From Aegilops tauschii subsp. strangulata (taxonomy: Eukaryota > Streptophyta > Magnoliopsida > Poales > Poaceae), in NCBI RefSeq assembly GCF_002575655.3, contig NC_053037.3, positions 141,805,207 through 141,869,206 of the forward strand: a DNA stretch of 64,000 nucleotides. Direction: 5' to 3'. Position 1 is the stretch's first letter. Every line of letters starts with the position of its first letter. The notes under the pieces were generated by a model that searched no databases, was not told the DNA's origin, and was given only the letters and a program-made list of their open reading frames with translations. A program made the translations under genes and the position numbers. Below, piece after piece: positions 53,948 through 64,000 of this stretch.

Positions 53948-55361
53948 AATGTATTCGGCCGAAGGCTTCATAGGAGCCAAACATGCCAACATTCGTCGGG
54001 CCCATTCCAATTGGGCTAAAAACGATTCTGGGCCAAAATATGCATGTAGCCCACTAAAAATATCTGGGCCTAAATTAGCATAAGCTTTCATAATTTCTGG
54101 TAGGCCTGTGCCCATAGTGGGCCTTTAACAGGCCTAAACATAATTTGGGCCCTCAGTAATAATAGAATGTTTACAGCTGTAAATATCTCGAGCCCATAAA
54201 AAACATGGGCCTTTAATAGGCCGAAAGTAAGATTAGGCCCTGATTGTGCCAAATAACCCACTGGTCTTAGCAGGCCGAAATGGTGGCCCATTTACAATGC
54301 GGATCGTCCACAGGCCGAAATTCAGACGGGCCGTAAATGTGCTGACCTACTACATGGGCCTTTAACAGGCCGGAAGTTCAGTCGGGCTTGATTAGTGTCA
54401 TTTTTATATGGGTCGTTAGTAGGCCCGATGTGGCATTGGGCCACATATGGCCCATGGATTTCGTCCGACGTTAACAGGCCAAAAGTCACAACAGGCTGAA
54501 AGTGGCCCAAATCTATAGTGGGCCTCTAACAGGCCGAATGTCAAACATGGCCGAATATGACCCATATCCTTCACGATCGTTTGTGGGTCGAAAGTTTCAA
54601 TGGCCTATAAATGGGCCCAAATGAAGCAGGACCTTTAACAGGCCGGAAACACACCAGGCCGTAATTCGGCCCAAATACTTAGCGGACTGTTAATGGGCCA
54701 GAAGTGACCATGGGCTGCGATGATGACAAGTTCAGGACGGGCCGTTGACGGGCCGATTTGACACTAGCCGTACGGGCCTTAACTGAGAATGTTGGGCCTT
54801 TAGCTGGGCCGGCCCATTATGGTGTGCAAAATCTTGTGGGCCTTTAGCTGGGCCGGCCCATTATGGTCTGCTAAATCTTGTGGGCCTTAAGTTGGGCCGG
54901 CCCATTTAATCTTTATGGGCCACTTTTGGGACGGTCCACGTGTCAACGTATCATAGGCGCATCTCGCCCATTGGATGAGTGACACCTGTGCCAACGCGGA
55001 GCTGACACGTGGTTTCGTCAGCCAATGAGAATTTTACACGTGGAAAATCGGCATTGGTCGTGGCTGTTAGCGGGTTATTGGATCCAAAACCGGACCCGAT
55101 AGCTTAACGGCGTCCCGTTATGGTGGATGCCACGTGTCAGTCACCCTTGATGAAAGCACTTCTATGACGCGCGATTTATCGTCATAGAAGTGGACACTTC
55201 CGTGATGATAATTTTGGTAATGTCATGGAACACTTCTACGACAGCACAGGTATGACTATCTTGATCCTGTCATAAAATCGTCATGGATGTACATGCATGA
55301 CAGAAAACGTGACCTACTGTGACAAACATGTATTATCACGGAAGTGTATTTTTTTGTAGTG
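53948..55361 (+). mobile_element. CACTA-type subterminal region and 3' end, copy 2
   Basis: Same layout as 44730-46098: units with GGCCTTTAACAGGCCGAAA and GGGCCGGCCCATTATGG, then CACTTCTATGACGCGC and ATCGTCATAGAAGTG facing each other, then TTTTTTTGTAGTG, a complete CACTA-type end (TAGTG at 55357-55361). Three bases aat follow. It lies inside the leader of an Angela element, so the CACTA inserted there. The 5' end is not in the window. Confidence 0.82.
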
Positions 55362-55479
55362 AATACTGCCGAATCAAAGTAAGACGTTGGTGGTAAGCAG
55401 TATGACTATTATCGCCCACAACTCTTTGTGTTCTACTCATGCATATATCATCTACGCATAACCCTGGCTCTGATACCTT
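55362..55479 (-). mobile_element. Angela-type leader with primer binding site, cut by the CACTA end
   Basis: On the minus strand GGTATCAGAGCC (plus 55466-55477) directly follows the LTR end, the initiator Met tRNA primer site. About 100 bp of leader follow before the CACTA terminus. The rest of this Angela body is not seen to the left. Confidence 0.88.
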
Positions 55480-57198
55480 TGTTGGGGAACGTAGTAATTC
55501 AAAAAAATCCTACGATCACGCAAGATCTATCTAGGAGATGCATAGCAACAAGAGGGGAGAGTGTGTCCATGTACCCTCGTAGACCGAAAGCGGAAGCACT
55601 TAGTTAACGCGGTTGATGTAGTCGAACATCTTCACGATCCAACCGATCCAAGTACCGAACATACGGCACCTCCGTGTTCAGCACATGTTCAGCTCGATGA
55701 CGTCCCTCGAGTTCTTGATCCAGTAGAGGGTCGAGGGAGAGCTCCGTTAGCACGACGGCGTGGCGACGGTGTTGGTGATGTGATCTGCGCAGGGCTTCGC
55801 CTAAGCACTACGACAATATGACTGAGGTTGTAAACTGTGGAGGGGGGCACCGCACATGGCTAAGAAACAACTGTTGTACTTTGGGGTGCCCCCTGGCCAC
55901 GTATATAAAGGAGGAGAGGGAGGAGGCCATGAGGGGCCACGCCAAGGGGGAGTCCAACTAGGATTCCCAATCCTAGTTGGATTCCCTTTCCTATTCCAAG
56001 AGGTAGAAGGAGGGAAGGAGAGGGAGAGGGAAAGGAAAGAGGGGCCGCGCCCCCTCCCCCTAGTCCAATTCGGACTGCCTTGGGGGGGCGCCACCTTGTG
56101 GCTTGCCCTCTCCTACTCCCTTATGGCCCATTAAGGCCCATAACTTCCCCTGGGGATTCCGGTAACCCCTCGGTTCCCCGATAAATATCTGAAACGTCCT
56201 GAAACCTTTCCGGTGTCCAAATACCTTCGTCCAATATATCAATCTTTACCTCTCGACCATTTTGAGACTCCTCGTCATGTCTGTGATCTCATCCAGGACT
56301 CCGAACAAACTTCGATCACCAAAACACATAGCTCATAATACAAATCGTCATCAGACGTTAAGCGTGCGGACCCTCTGGGTTCGAGAACTATGTAGACATG
56401 ACCGAGACACATCTCGGTAAATAACCAATAGCGGAGCTTGGATGCTCATATTGGCTCCTACATATTCTACGAAGATCTTTATCGGTCAAACCGCATAACA
56501 ACATACGTTATTCCCTTTGTCATTGGTATGTTACTTGCCCGAGATTCGATCGTCGGTATCTCAATACCTAGTTCAATCTCGTTACCGGCAAGTCTCTTTA
56601 CTCGTTCCGTAATGCATCATCCCGCAACTAACTCATTAGTCACATTGCTTGCAAGGCTTATAGTGATGTGCATTACCGAGAGGGCCCAGGGATACCTCTC
56701 CGATCCACGGAGTGACAAATCCTAATCTTGATTTATGCCAACCCAACAAACACCTTCGGAGACACCTGTAGAGCATCTTTATAATCACCCAGTTACGTTG
56801 TGACGTTTGATAGCACACAAGGTGTTCCTCTGGTATTCGGGAGTTGCATAATCTCATAGTTAGAGGAACATGTATAAGTCATGAAGAAAGCAATAGCAAT
56901 AAAACTAAATGATCATTATGCTAAGCTAAGGGATGGGTCTTGTCCATCACATCATTCTCTAATGATGTGATCCTGTTCATTAAATGACAACACATGTCTA
57001 TGGTTAGGAAACTTAACCATCTTTGATTAACGAGCTAGTCAAGTAGAGGCATACTAGGGACACTCTGTTTTGTCTATGTATTCGCACATGTACTAAGTTT
57101 TCGGTTAATACAATTCTAGCATGAATAATAAATATTTATCATGAATAAGGAAATATAAATAACAACTTTATTATTGCCTCTAGGGCATATTTCCTTCA
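55480..57198 (-). mobile_element. Angela/BARE-1-type 5' LTR, complete, 1719 bp
   Basis: Plus strand begins TGTTGGGGAACGTAGTAA and ends GCATATTTCCTTCA, so the minus strand reads TGAAGGAAATATGCCC to CCCCAACA. Length and both ends fit the Angela/WIS/BARE-1 group. The primer site on its left side makes it the 5' LTR of a minus-strand element. Confidence 0.93.
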
Positions 57199-57203
57199 GC
57201 CCA

Positions 57204-57461
57204 GCAGAAGTAGCCGCCATGGATGGAATTTATTTTTTTAATTCTCAATTAGTTAGTAGTAGTGCAGGGCTCTGACCCGCGCTACAACTAAGTAGTAGTA
57301 GCGCGGGTGGAAATCGCGCTACTACTACTAGAAGTAGCAGTAGCGCGGGTACCACCCACGCTACTGCTAAAAGTAAGCTGTAGCGCCCTAGCAGTAGCGC
57401 AGGCCCCCGCGCTACTGCTAGGCAATTACCCCGCGGTACTACTAGGGTTTTCCTAGTAGTG
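57204..57461 (+). mobile_element. CACTA end of a second family (Caspar/Jorge-like)
   Basis: Subterminal units AGTAGTAGCGCGGGT and their inverse CGCTACTGCTA alternate through 57260-57430. The end is GGGTTTTCCTAGTAGTG, that is CACTACTAGGAAAACCC on the minus strand. The left part is replaced by the Angela LTR. Confidence 0.85.
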
Positions 57462-57551
57462 AAAGGAGGAAGATTGCACTCCACAGGAAGCAACCGGTCC
57501 TGGGGCTGCCGGTCAACTGACGAGCGCGTTTGATGACGCCCGTCGGGAGCC

Positions 57552-58959
57552 ATGAAAATTTCCAATTGGAACTGTTGTGGGCTGGGACAACCTCGTACGG
57601 TTCAAGAGCTTGTGTGTCTGACTAAGACGCACCGTCGCTATGTTATCTTCCTTTCGGAAACTAGGAAAAATAAAGAGTAATTGAGCTTTTGCATTACCGG
57701 TGGTATGAATTATGTGTTTACTGTTTCTGGCCATGGTAAAGGTGGAGGTCTAGCCGTGTTTTGGGATGAAGCGTACTCCTGTGAGCTGAACAAATCTGGT
57801 GAACATTTTGTGGATATGTACGTCAACAAGGGTGATGGTACAAAGTGGAGGTGCACCTTTATTTATGGAGAGCCTAAGGCGATCCAGAGGCACGTTATGT
57901 GGGATCTTTTGAGGCGGATTAAACCTCCGTGTGTTGAGCCTTGGTTTTTGGTGGGGGATTAGTGAAGCTATGTGGCAAAATGAACACTTCTCTCGACATA
58001 AGAGATCTCCTAGACTCATGGCAAACTTTCGTGAAGTTCTATCAGAGTGTAGTTTATTTGATTTAGGCTTTCAAGGTGTTCCGTGGACGTATAATAATAA
58101 GCAAGAGGGCGACAAGAATGTTAAGGTACGTCTTGACCGTGCAATGGCTTGCCCTCTTTGGTCTTCTATTTTCCCTCAGTGTAAGGTCTCCCATATTATT
58201 AGCTCCAGGTCTTATCATTGCCCCCATTTTAATTGAGTTGATGGGTAATGTGCAGGGTGGGAGGGTTGGTAGACGGTTGAAATATGAATCTTACTGGGAG
58301 AGGGAAGGTCATATTTTGGATGAACAGATTAATGCTTGTTGGAATAGAGGATCAAATATTAAGGATCAAAAATATGTTGCCAATAATTTCGAAAAATTAA
58401 TGAGTCTCTTCATGGATGAAGCCGGGTGCATATTGTGTATCTGCTAAAGAAACTTGATTGGGATCGAAAGAGACTGGACATTTTGTTTAATAGAACTGAT
58501 CATTCTGCTTTGTTGGAAAGAAAGAAAATTCTAGGGGAGATGGGTGAACTTCTTATCAAGGACGAAATATTATGGAACTAGAGATCTCGTCTAGACAAGA
58601 TGAAAGGAGGAGATTGTAATACAAAAAAAAATCAGCGAAAGGCTTCTTGGAGAGCAAAATATATATATTTATGCTCTTAGGAAGGATGGTGGTTGTCTCA
58701 CGGAAAATCTGGGGGAAATGAAACATATCGCAAACTCATTCTTTAAACAACTTTATTCTTGTGATGCTTCGGTTGATCCATCCCACATTATTTCGATTGT
58801 CAAGCCTCGTGTGACTGATGATATGAATGATGATCTTTGCAAACCTTTTACGGAAATTAAATAAGTGATGCCCTTATTCAATTGGGGCCGTTAAAAGCTC
58901 CAGGGCCAGATGGCTTTCCTGGGAGATTTCTCCAGCGAATTTTGGGTCTAATCAAAGAT
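57552..58959 (+). pseudogene. LINE ORF2 remnant: endonuclease and start of reverse transcriptase
   Basis: ATG at 57552 gives MKISNWNCCGLGQPRTVQEL, the AP-endonuclease start. VIFLSETR carries the metal-binding Glu. A TAA at 57678 breaks the frame, which resumes through GGGLAVFWDEAYSC and RCTFIYGEP. At the GDFN position a lost base makes GD then TAG (57959). The next frame has LFDLGFQGVPWTYNN and VRLDRAMACPLW. The catalytic SDH of the endonuclease reads SRSYHCP. Further decayed frames lead to GPLKAPGPDGFPGRFLQR near 58887, the start of reverse transcriptase, where a Gypsy LTR cuts in. No poly-A tail is in view. Confidence 0.85.
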
Positions 58960-60134
58960 TGTCGGTGTACAAAAGTAGGGGCCCTTCTTTGTACCCCTTT
59001 ACTTGTGCACGGGCAGTTAGAGCCGCACCTACGGCCATACTTAGCAGGGCAGAGGAAGGAAGCAAAAGTACAAGACCACCAGAGCGGCGCTCCAACCAGG
59101 GGCGCAGAGGACGAGGCGACAAGATGGGCTTACCCTGGCAAGGCCCTTGCCGGGGTGGCCTACTCAGCCCCGGCAAGAGCCTTGCCGGGCCAACTTACCC
59201 AACACCAGCAAGGCCACCACCCTTGAGCCTGAGAGTTCCGACACCATCGACAAACATTGGAACCAAGGCTCGGGAGGGGCCTGCATAGTGACATGCAGAT
59301 CTTTGTGAAGACAAAGGGCCTGCAAGGCCTGGATAGGAACCAGAGAACAAGACAACAACGAGGCTCCTTGCCGAGGATGCCCGCGAGGCCCCGGCAAGGC
59401 TCCTGCCGAAGATACCCACGAGGCCCCGGCAAGACTCTTGCCGAGGGCACCCGCAAGGCCCCGGCAAGACCCTTGCCGGGAATATCAGCAAGACCGCGGC
59501 AAGACCTTGCTGCCCCGTCGCCGCCCCAGCTCAGCGGCCGACCCACCAACTAAGCAAGTACCCACGTGGCAGTATGTGGCTCCTAAGCAAACTAGTCAAG
59601 CACCTGCATGGTGGCATGCAGATCTTCGTGAAGACCCTGCCACCACACCAGCTCAGCAGCCTGCCAGCCTACATGGTGCTGCATGCCTCGTTGGCCTGGA
59701 CGCGTATCGGAGCAAGGCAAAGCGGCGACGGACGAGACGGGCTTCGTTGTCGTCCCCGATAAAGCAAGAGGACACCTAAGTAGCGCATTTAATGCGTTTT
59801 GTCCTGTGATGTCAGGCGATAAGCTTGAACACTGTACATACTTTCCAGCTCCTGTGTGCCACTATGGCAACCCCTTTTACCAAAAAAGGAGGCCCGAGGC
59901 GTACTAAGGAAGGATTCGGACCTTTTGGACTACGCACACACTGTAGCTAGTTCAAGAGCTCAAGAACGCTCAAATACACACCAAAGCAGGACTAGGTTAT
60001 TACGCATCTTCGCGCCCTGAACCTGGGTAAAATCTCCTCGTGTTGGTCTTCTAGACCCGCTCTTTGCACAGCCCCGTGCCCTGTCAACCGTAGTAGGGAT
60101 CCTCGTGGTCCCATAGGTGTCGTTTCCCCCGACA
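58960..60134 (+). mobile_element. Gypsy-type LTR, 1175 bp
   Basis: TGTCGGTGTACAAAAG at the start and TTTCCCCCGACA at the end, then a primer binding site. 59120-59510 is an array of palindromes of the type CCCCGGCAAG-CTTGCCGGGG. The left flank is aagat (58955-58959); the right LTR is not in the window. Confidence 0.8.
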
Positions 60135-60826
60135 TCTTTGGCGCGCCAGGTTGGGGGCGCAGCTGTGGAAATCTGGTCTAGAAGCGAGCATGTTGGTTAC
60201 GTCACCGTGATGGCTTCAAGGAAGAAGACAACATCAATCAGCCACGCTCTGGTGCCATCAGCCAGGGGAAGCAGTGTCCTCTGCAGCCGCAACCACCACC
60301 AGCGTGGTGACGGAAAAGCTAAGTCATGCAAAACTTTGAGTAATTCCCTTTTTATAAGGTTATTTTCCTCGAAAGATCTCGCTCTTCGTATGGAAAGCTG
60401 CACGCGATGGGACCCTCCCGCTATTGGCAACACCCTTGTTCTGTTTTGAGTCCGCTCAACAGTTCGAGCAGCCGTGTTGAGAACGGCATCGTGGCCTATC
60501 CGCTATTGGCAACACCCTTGTTCTATTTCGAGTACGCTCAACAGTTCATAGCCGCGCTGAGAGCGGTAAGGTGGTTTGCCCGGCAGCAAGCACACTCGGC
60601 AAGCCGCTAAGGATCCGTCCTCAAAGCGCCACGACTTGGGTTTGCGCGCCGGCAAGCCTGTCCAACTAAGCGTAGGGCGTACATACCAAGAAAGATCGAA
60701 CAGGGAAATAGCATGCATCATTTCAAAATACTGCAGAGTTATATCACATCAATTGTTGCTACGGTTCTAACTTAAGATAAAATTGTCTTGGTCATGAACC
60801 CGCTGCGGCGATGAGAAGCGGGGTGC
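60135..60826 (+). mobile_element. Gypsy internal region with primer binding site, no gag seen
   Basis: TTTGGCGCGCCAGGTTGGGG at 60137-60156 is a typical primer site for this kind of LTR element. 60420-60560 is an 82-bp tandem duplication beginning CTATTGGCAACACCCTTGTT (60421 and 60503). No gag or pol domain is visible on the plus strand, so the element is probably non-autonomous. Confidence 0.65.
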
Positions 60827-62596
60827 CTAGTCCTGGCGCTGGCCCTCCACCCTCTGAACTCCGTCGACATAGCTGATGATGGGCTCGATACGCTCCTCGA
60901 GCGCCGTGAGGTCCACGCCCTCCGGCAAGCTCTCCAGCGCGTCGGCGAAGTCGACGTTGGGGTTCCAGTACGCCACCTTGGTGAGGACCTTGGTCAGGGC
61001 ACCCCGGCAGAGCCTCCAGGACTCATTGGCCAAATAAACTGCTCAGTTGGAGCGGAGCCTCTCCAGGGCTCCGAGGACGCCCTCGAAGAACAGGGTCAGA
61101 CTGGCATTGGGGCTCATGTTTGGTTCTTGGGAGTACCTGACATCCGGCAGGCCCATGGGGGCTAGCTACGCGGTGAGCCTCCCTGCGACGTCGACGAGGC
61201 GGCTGATCCAGAGGTCCACGCCCTTCGCGTACTCCTCGTATTCGGTGGCGCCATCCCTCCGTAGCCGTTTTTCCTCCTCCAGGGCCTTGGTCAGGGTCTC
61301 CTCCCGGGCCCTGACCTCCGAAAGCGTCCCCTCCAGGCCATTCGGCTTTAGCTTCAGGTCATTGATAGAGTCGTTGGCCTTGGAGAGTAACTCGGCCTTG
61401 CCGAGGACTGCGGCCTGCACATCCTTCAAAGCACCATTGGCCATGTCCTTCTCCTCCGTCAGCTCCAAGACGTTTTTCTTCAGCCCATCCCACTCCAGCT
61501 CCAGCTTCTCCACCTCGCCAGCGTGAATCCAGGCCAGAGCATCGAGGGTGTCCTCATGCTTCTGCTCCAGCTCCTAGGTCCGCTGTGCGACGAGCTTTTT
61601 GATCTCCTCATCCTTGCCGTGGAGTGTGGCGGCGAGCGCCTCCTCATGAGTGGCAAGGTCCTCCTCCTGGGAGACTAGCAAAGCCTAGTGCTATTGTCGG
61701 GCAGCCTCGTCCTGGGCGGCCTGTGCCTTCGCCACCTCCTGGGCCTTCTCGACATCAGCCTACTTTAGGATGAGCTCCCTCTTGTGCTCAGCTAGCTCGT
61801 CCTGAGCAACCTTCAGTTCTTCGCGAGCCTCGCCAAACCAGGCCCGCATCTCAGCGACGCGCCCCTCAAAATCTGCCTCCGCCTTGTCCACCGCTGCCAT
61901 CTTGGATCTTATCTTGTCTTGACGGGCGCGGTGGAGCGCCTGGAGCTTCTGGAAGTTGGCGCTCATGGCTCGGAGGAGCTGCTCCTCCTGGGAATCGCCG
62001 CCGCCCGCGCTCGGTTCATCAACAACCTGGAGCCCGGCGGTGGCGAGCGCCTCGTCGTCGAACACCTCCCCCTCGGCTGGTGCCCTGGTGCTCGCCGCCC
62101 CTGGGAGGTGGACGAACAGGTCGTCGCCCACCTTCAAGTACTTGCCCGGGGCAGGGGCTGTAGGGGAGGAAGGTTGGTCGTCAGCCACCTCCTCCCCGGC
62201 AAGCCCCTTGCCGGCCTCCCCGGCGGTGGCCTTGTCGGCCTCCCCGGTAGGCCCCTTGGCGGCCTCCTCAGCGGCGGTCTTGGCGGCCTCCTCGGCAGCA
62301 ATCTTGTCGGCCTCGGCCTCGGCGTCCTTGGCGACCTCCCCGATGACAGTGTCGATATCCTCCTGGCCCGTCGAGGGAGGGTCTGGAGGCCGAGAAGAAG
62401 ATTGAGACGAAGCCAAAATTAAGGTCCAAAAAAAGAGAGAGAGGAACTGGAGGCAAGCCACTTACCCGTGCTGACCTGGGAAGAAGTGTTTCCCTCCCCG
62501 TCAACGTTCGTCGCCGGGGAGGGGGGGGGGAGCCACTGCCGCCCAAGTTTGCCTCCTCCTCCTCCTCCGTGCGCGTGGGCTCGGTGGTAGGTGCCC
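60827..62596 (-). pseudogene. antisense coiled-coil gene inside the Gypsy element, six stops
   Basis: Minus-strand exon 2 runs from 62382 (acceptor GGCCTCCAG) to the stop above 60827 in one frame. Exon 1 ends at a donor at 62466 (CACGG followed by gtaagtgg) and is cut at 62598 by an Angela LTR. The product is first Ala/Glu-rich (EAEADKIAAEEAAKTAAEEA), then mostly long helix with coiled-coil spacing (EWDGLKKNVLELTEEKDMAN), and ends in a more globular part (SLTLFFEGVLGALERLRS, YWNPNVDFADALESLPEGVD). Six in-frame stops occur in exon 2, five TAG and one TGA. I know this type as a multi-copy antisense ORF of grass LTR elements; its function is unknown to me. Confidence 0.65.
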
Positions 62597-62597
62597 T

Positions 62598-62962
62598 TGT
62601 TGGGGAACGTAGTAATTTCAAAAAAATTTCCTACGCACACACAGGATCATGGTGATGCATAGCAACAAGAGGGGAGAGTGTGTCAACGTACCCTTGTAGA
62701 CCGAAAGCGGAAACATTAGCACAACGCGGTTGATGTAGTCGTACGTCTTCACGATCTGACCGATCGAAGTACCGAATGCACGGCACCTCCGAGTTCAGCA
62801 CACGTTCAACTCGATGACGTCCCACGAGCTCCGATCCAGCAAAGCTTCGCCGGAGAGTTTCGTCAGCACGACGGCGTGATGATGGTGATGATGATGCTAC
62901 CGACGCAGGGCTTCGCCTAAGCACCGCTACGATATAATCGAGGTGGATTATGGTGGAGGGGG
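62598..62962 (-). mobile_element. Angela-type LTR fragment, cut by another LTR element
   Basis: TGTTGGGGAACGTAGTAA begins at 62598 and the sequence follows 55480-55840 closely (ACAAGAGGGGAGAGTGTGTC, GTAGACCGAAAGCGGAA, GGGCTTCGCCTAAGCAC). It stops at 62962 where a new LTR starts. No primer site lies on its left, so it is a 3' LTR or solo LTR. Confidence 0.88.
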
Positions 62963-64000
62963 TGTGACACCCAGATAATTTAGCTACAGTAATTCCCTAC
63001 TAATGATGCCACGTCATCGCGGTTACTGTTGTTAACCTCGCGGTAGTTCAAATCGATTCAAATTCAAATTTGAGTTAAAGGCAAACCACAAGAATTTTCA
63101 AACAATAAAACTAAAATGTTCGGGTTGTGCCAAATAATGCGTAGGTAATTATGGTGAAGAAACCACACTTTTATAAAATGTGTAAATGCTCTAAAATGAG
63201 CAGACCAACAACTAAAACCAATAATTAAATGCTTTTTATAATATATAAAATATTAAACTAATTTATTTGGGAGCCCAAGTTATCGTAGCATTAGAATAAG
63301 TAGTAACACTGTTTTAGGAACTAGTTTAGTATTTTGTAAAACTATAGTAAATAGAGAGTAAAATAAAGCAGTAAAAGTGAAATAGATAAAAAGAAAAAGA
63401 AAATGCAAGGCTGCAAAACAAAATAAACCCCCTTCCCCTGGGCTAGAGGCCCATCTAGCTAACCAGGCTGGCCCAAGTAGCCACGCAGGCCCCTGCCTCC
63501 CTCCCTCTCCCCTGTTCCCACCCCGCGTTGTGCCCTGCCGATGCCTGCCACGGCGACGGGCATCACCGTGGCGGCCATCCGGCGGTCCTCCAGCGCTCGC
63601 CCGTGGCTACTTAAGCCGGCGTCCCTCTCCCGTCGCCGAACCCTAGCACCCCCCCAAATATCTCCTCACCCCCACTCTCTCGTCTCTCCCTCCCCACTCG
63701 CCCGGATCGGGGAGGAGCCCGATCCCGCGACCCCGGCAACCGCACCCCGCCTCCACGACGACGCCGCCCGGCGCCTCCTGGCCGCCCCATCGCCGGAGCT
63801 CCTTCACGTCGACCCCGCCCTCAAGATCAATGGGGAGAGCCCCGCAGCGGCGACCCCGACCCCCCCTTCTTCAACCTCGGTCGCTTGAGATCGCCGGTGC
63901 CGCTCCGTCCACCTCGACCCTCCCCGAGCACTCTGCCACCTCCCTACGAACCCGCCGTGAGCACCGCACTGCCCTCCTCTCTCTCCCCTGTCGCCGGTTC
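62963..64000 (+). mobile_element. start of another LTR element, continues past the window
   Basis: TGTGACACCCAGATAATTTA is a typical Gypsy-like LTR start, inserted in the Angela LTR. An AT-rich U3 runs to 63430, then a GC-rich part with CTACTTAAGCCGGCG at 63607-63621 and AACCCTAGCACC, as in promoter and R regions of such LTRs. The open frame at 63541-63888 is proline-rich low complexity and probably not translated. The end of the LTR is not in the window. Confidence 0.65.

Noticed and set aside
57245..57565. Minus-strand frame of 106 codons over the CACTA end
   Set aside because: It is made of the alternating subterminal repeat and runs into the LINE.
61919..62422. Plus-strand frames of about 150-167 codons in the Gypsy element
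   Set aside because: They are shadows of the antisense coiled-coil gene, which has the splice sites and the coherent helix pattern.
63541..63888. 115-codon plus-strand frame at the end of the window
   Set aside because: Pro/Ala/Arg low complexity in the GC-rich leader of an LTR; no domain.

Overview
The window reads as nuclear DNA of a Triticeae grass (wheat, Aegilops or barley type). The basis is the transposon set: Angela/BARE-1-type Copia LTRs, a Maximus/SIRE-type Copia element, Stowaway MITEs including a Thalos-like copy, CACTA termini, a LINE, Gypsy LTRs and Helitron-like ends. There are gt-ag introns and TATA boxes, and nothing prokaryotic. Almost everything is transposon sequence or decayed gene fragments. 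I see no tRNA, rRNA or CRISPR.

Layout. 1-10.3 kb: an unrecognised host gene with two visible exons and an in-frame splice. It is cut by an Angela LTR on its 5' side (1-285) and by a full-length Copia element (388-9701, imperfect 5-bp target duplication). 10.3-21 kb: diverged non-coding DNA with four Stowaway MITEs, local duplications, a Helitron-like 3' end (18427) and a decayed minus-strand gene. 26.3-29.5 kb: a minus-strand gene with 14-residue repeats and two frameshifts, and a broken 3'-5' exonuclease gene. 33.3-34.7 kb: duplicated Helitron-like ends and an AP2/ERF-like gene with one stop. 37.5-38.5 kb: a Gypsy LTR with PBS.

The main theme of 21-55 kb is one gene family. Its exons match the plant Ptta/En/Spm transposase family (Transposase_24). 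I find four incomplete copies on the plus strand, called here T24-1 (21.2-24.1 kb), T24-2 (32.6-35.7 kb), T24-3 (38.8-44.4 kb) and T24-4 (46.5-53.8 kb). The last two are each followed directly by a 1.4-kb CACTA-type subterminal region ending at 46098 and 55361. The gene should therefore be the accessory gene of a CACTA family, although no TNPD-type main transposase lies in the window. Within these genes a short basic exon plus the start of its intron has been multiplied, and the terminal exon of T24-2 differs from that of T24-4.

55.3-64 kb is a nested stack: CACTA end in an Angela element, Angela beside a second CACTA family's end, a truncated LINE, a Gypsy element carrying an antisense coiled-coil gene, another Angela LTR fragment, and the start of a further LTR element at 62963. 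No gene in the window is fully intact. Family names are by recognition, not by database search.
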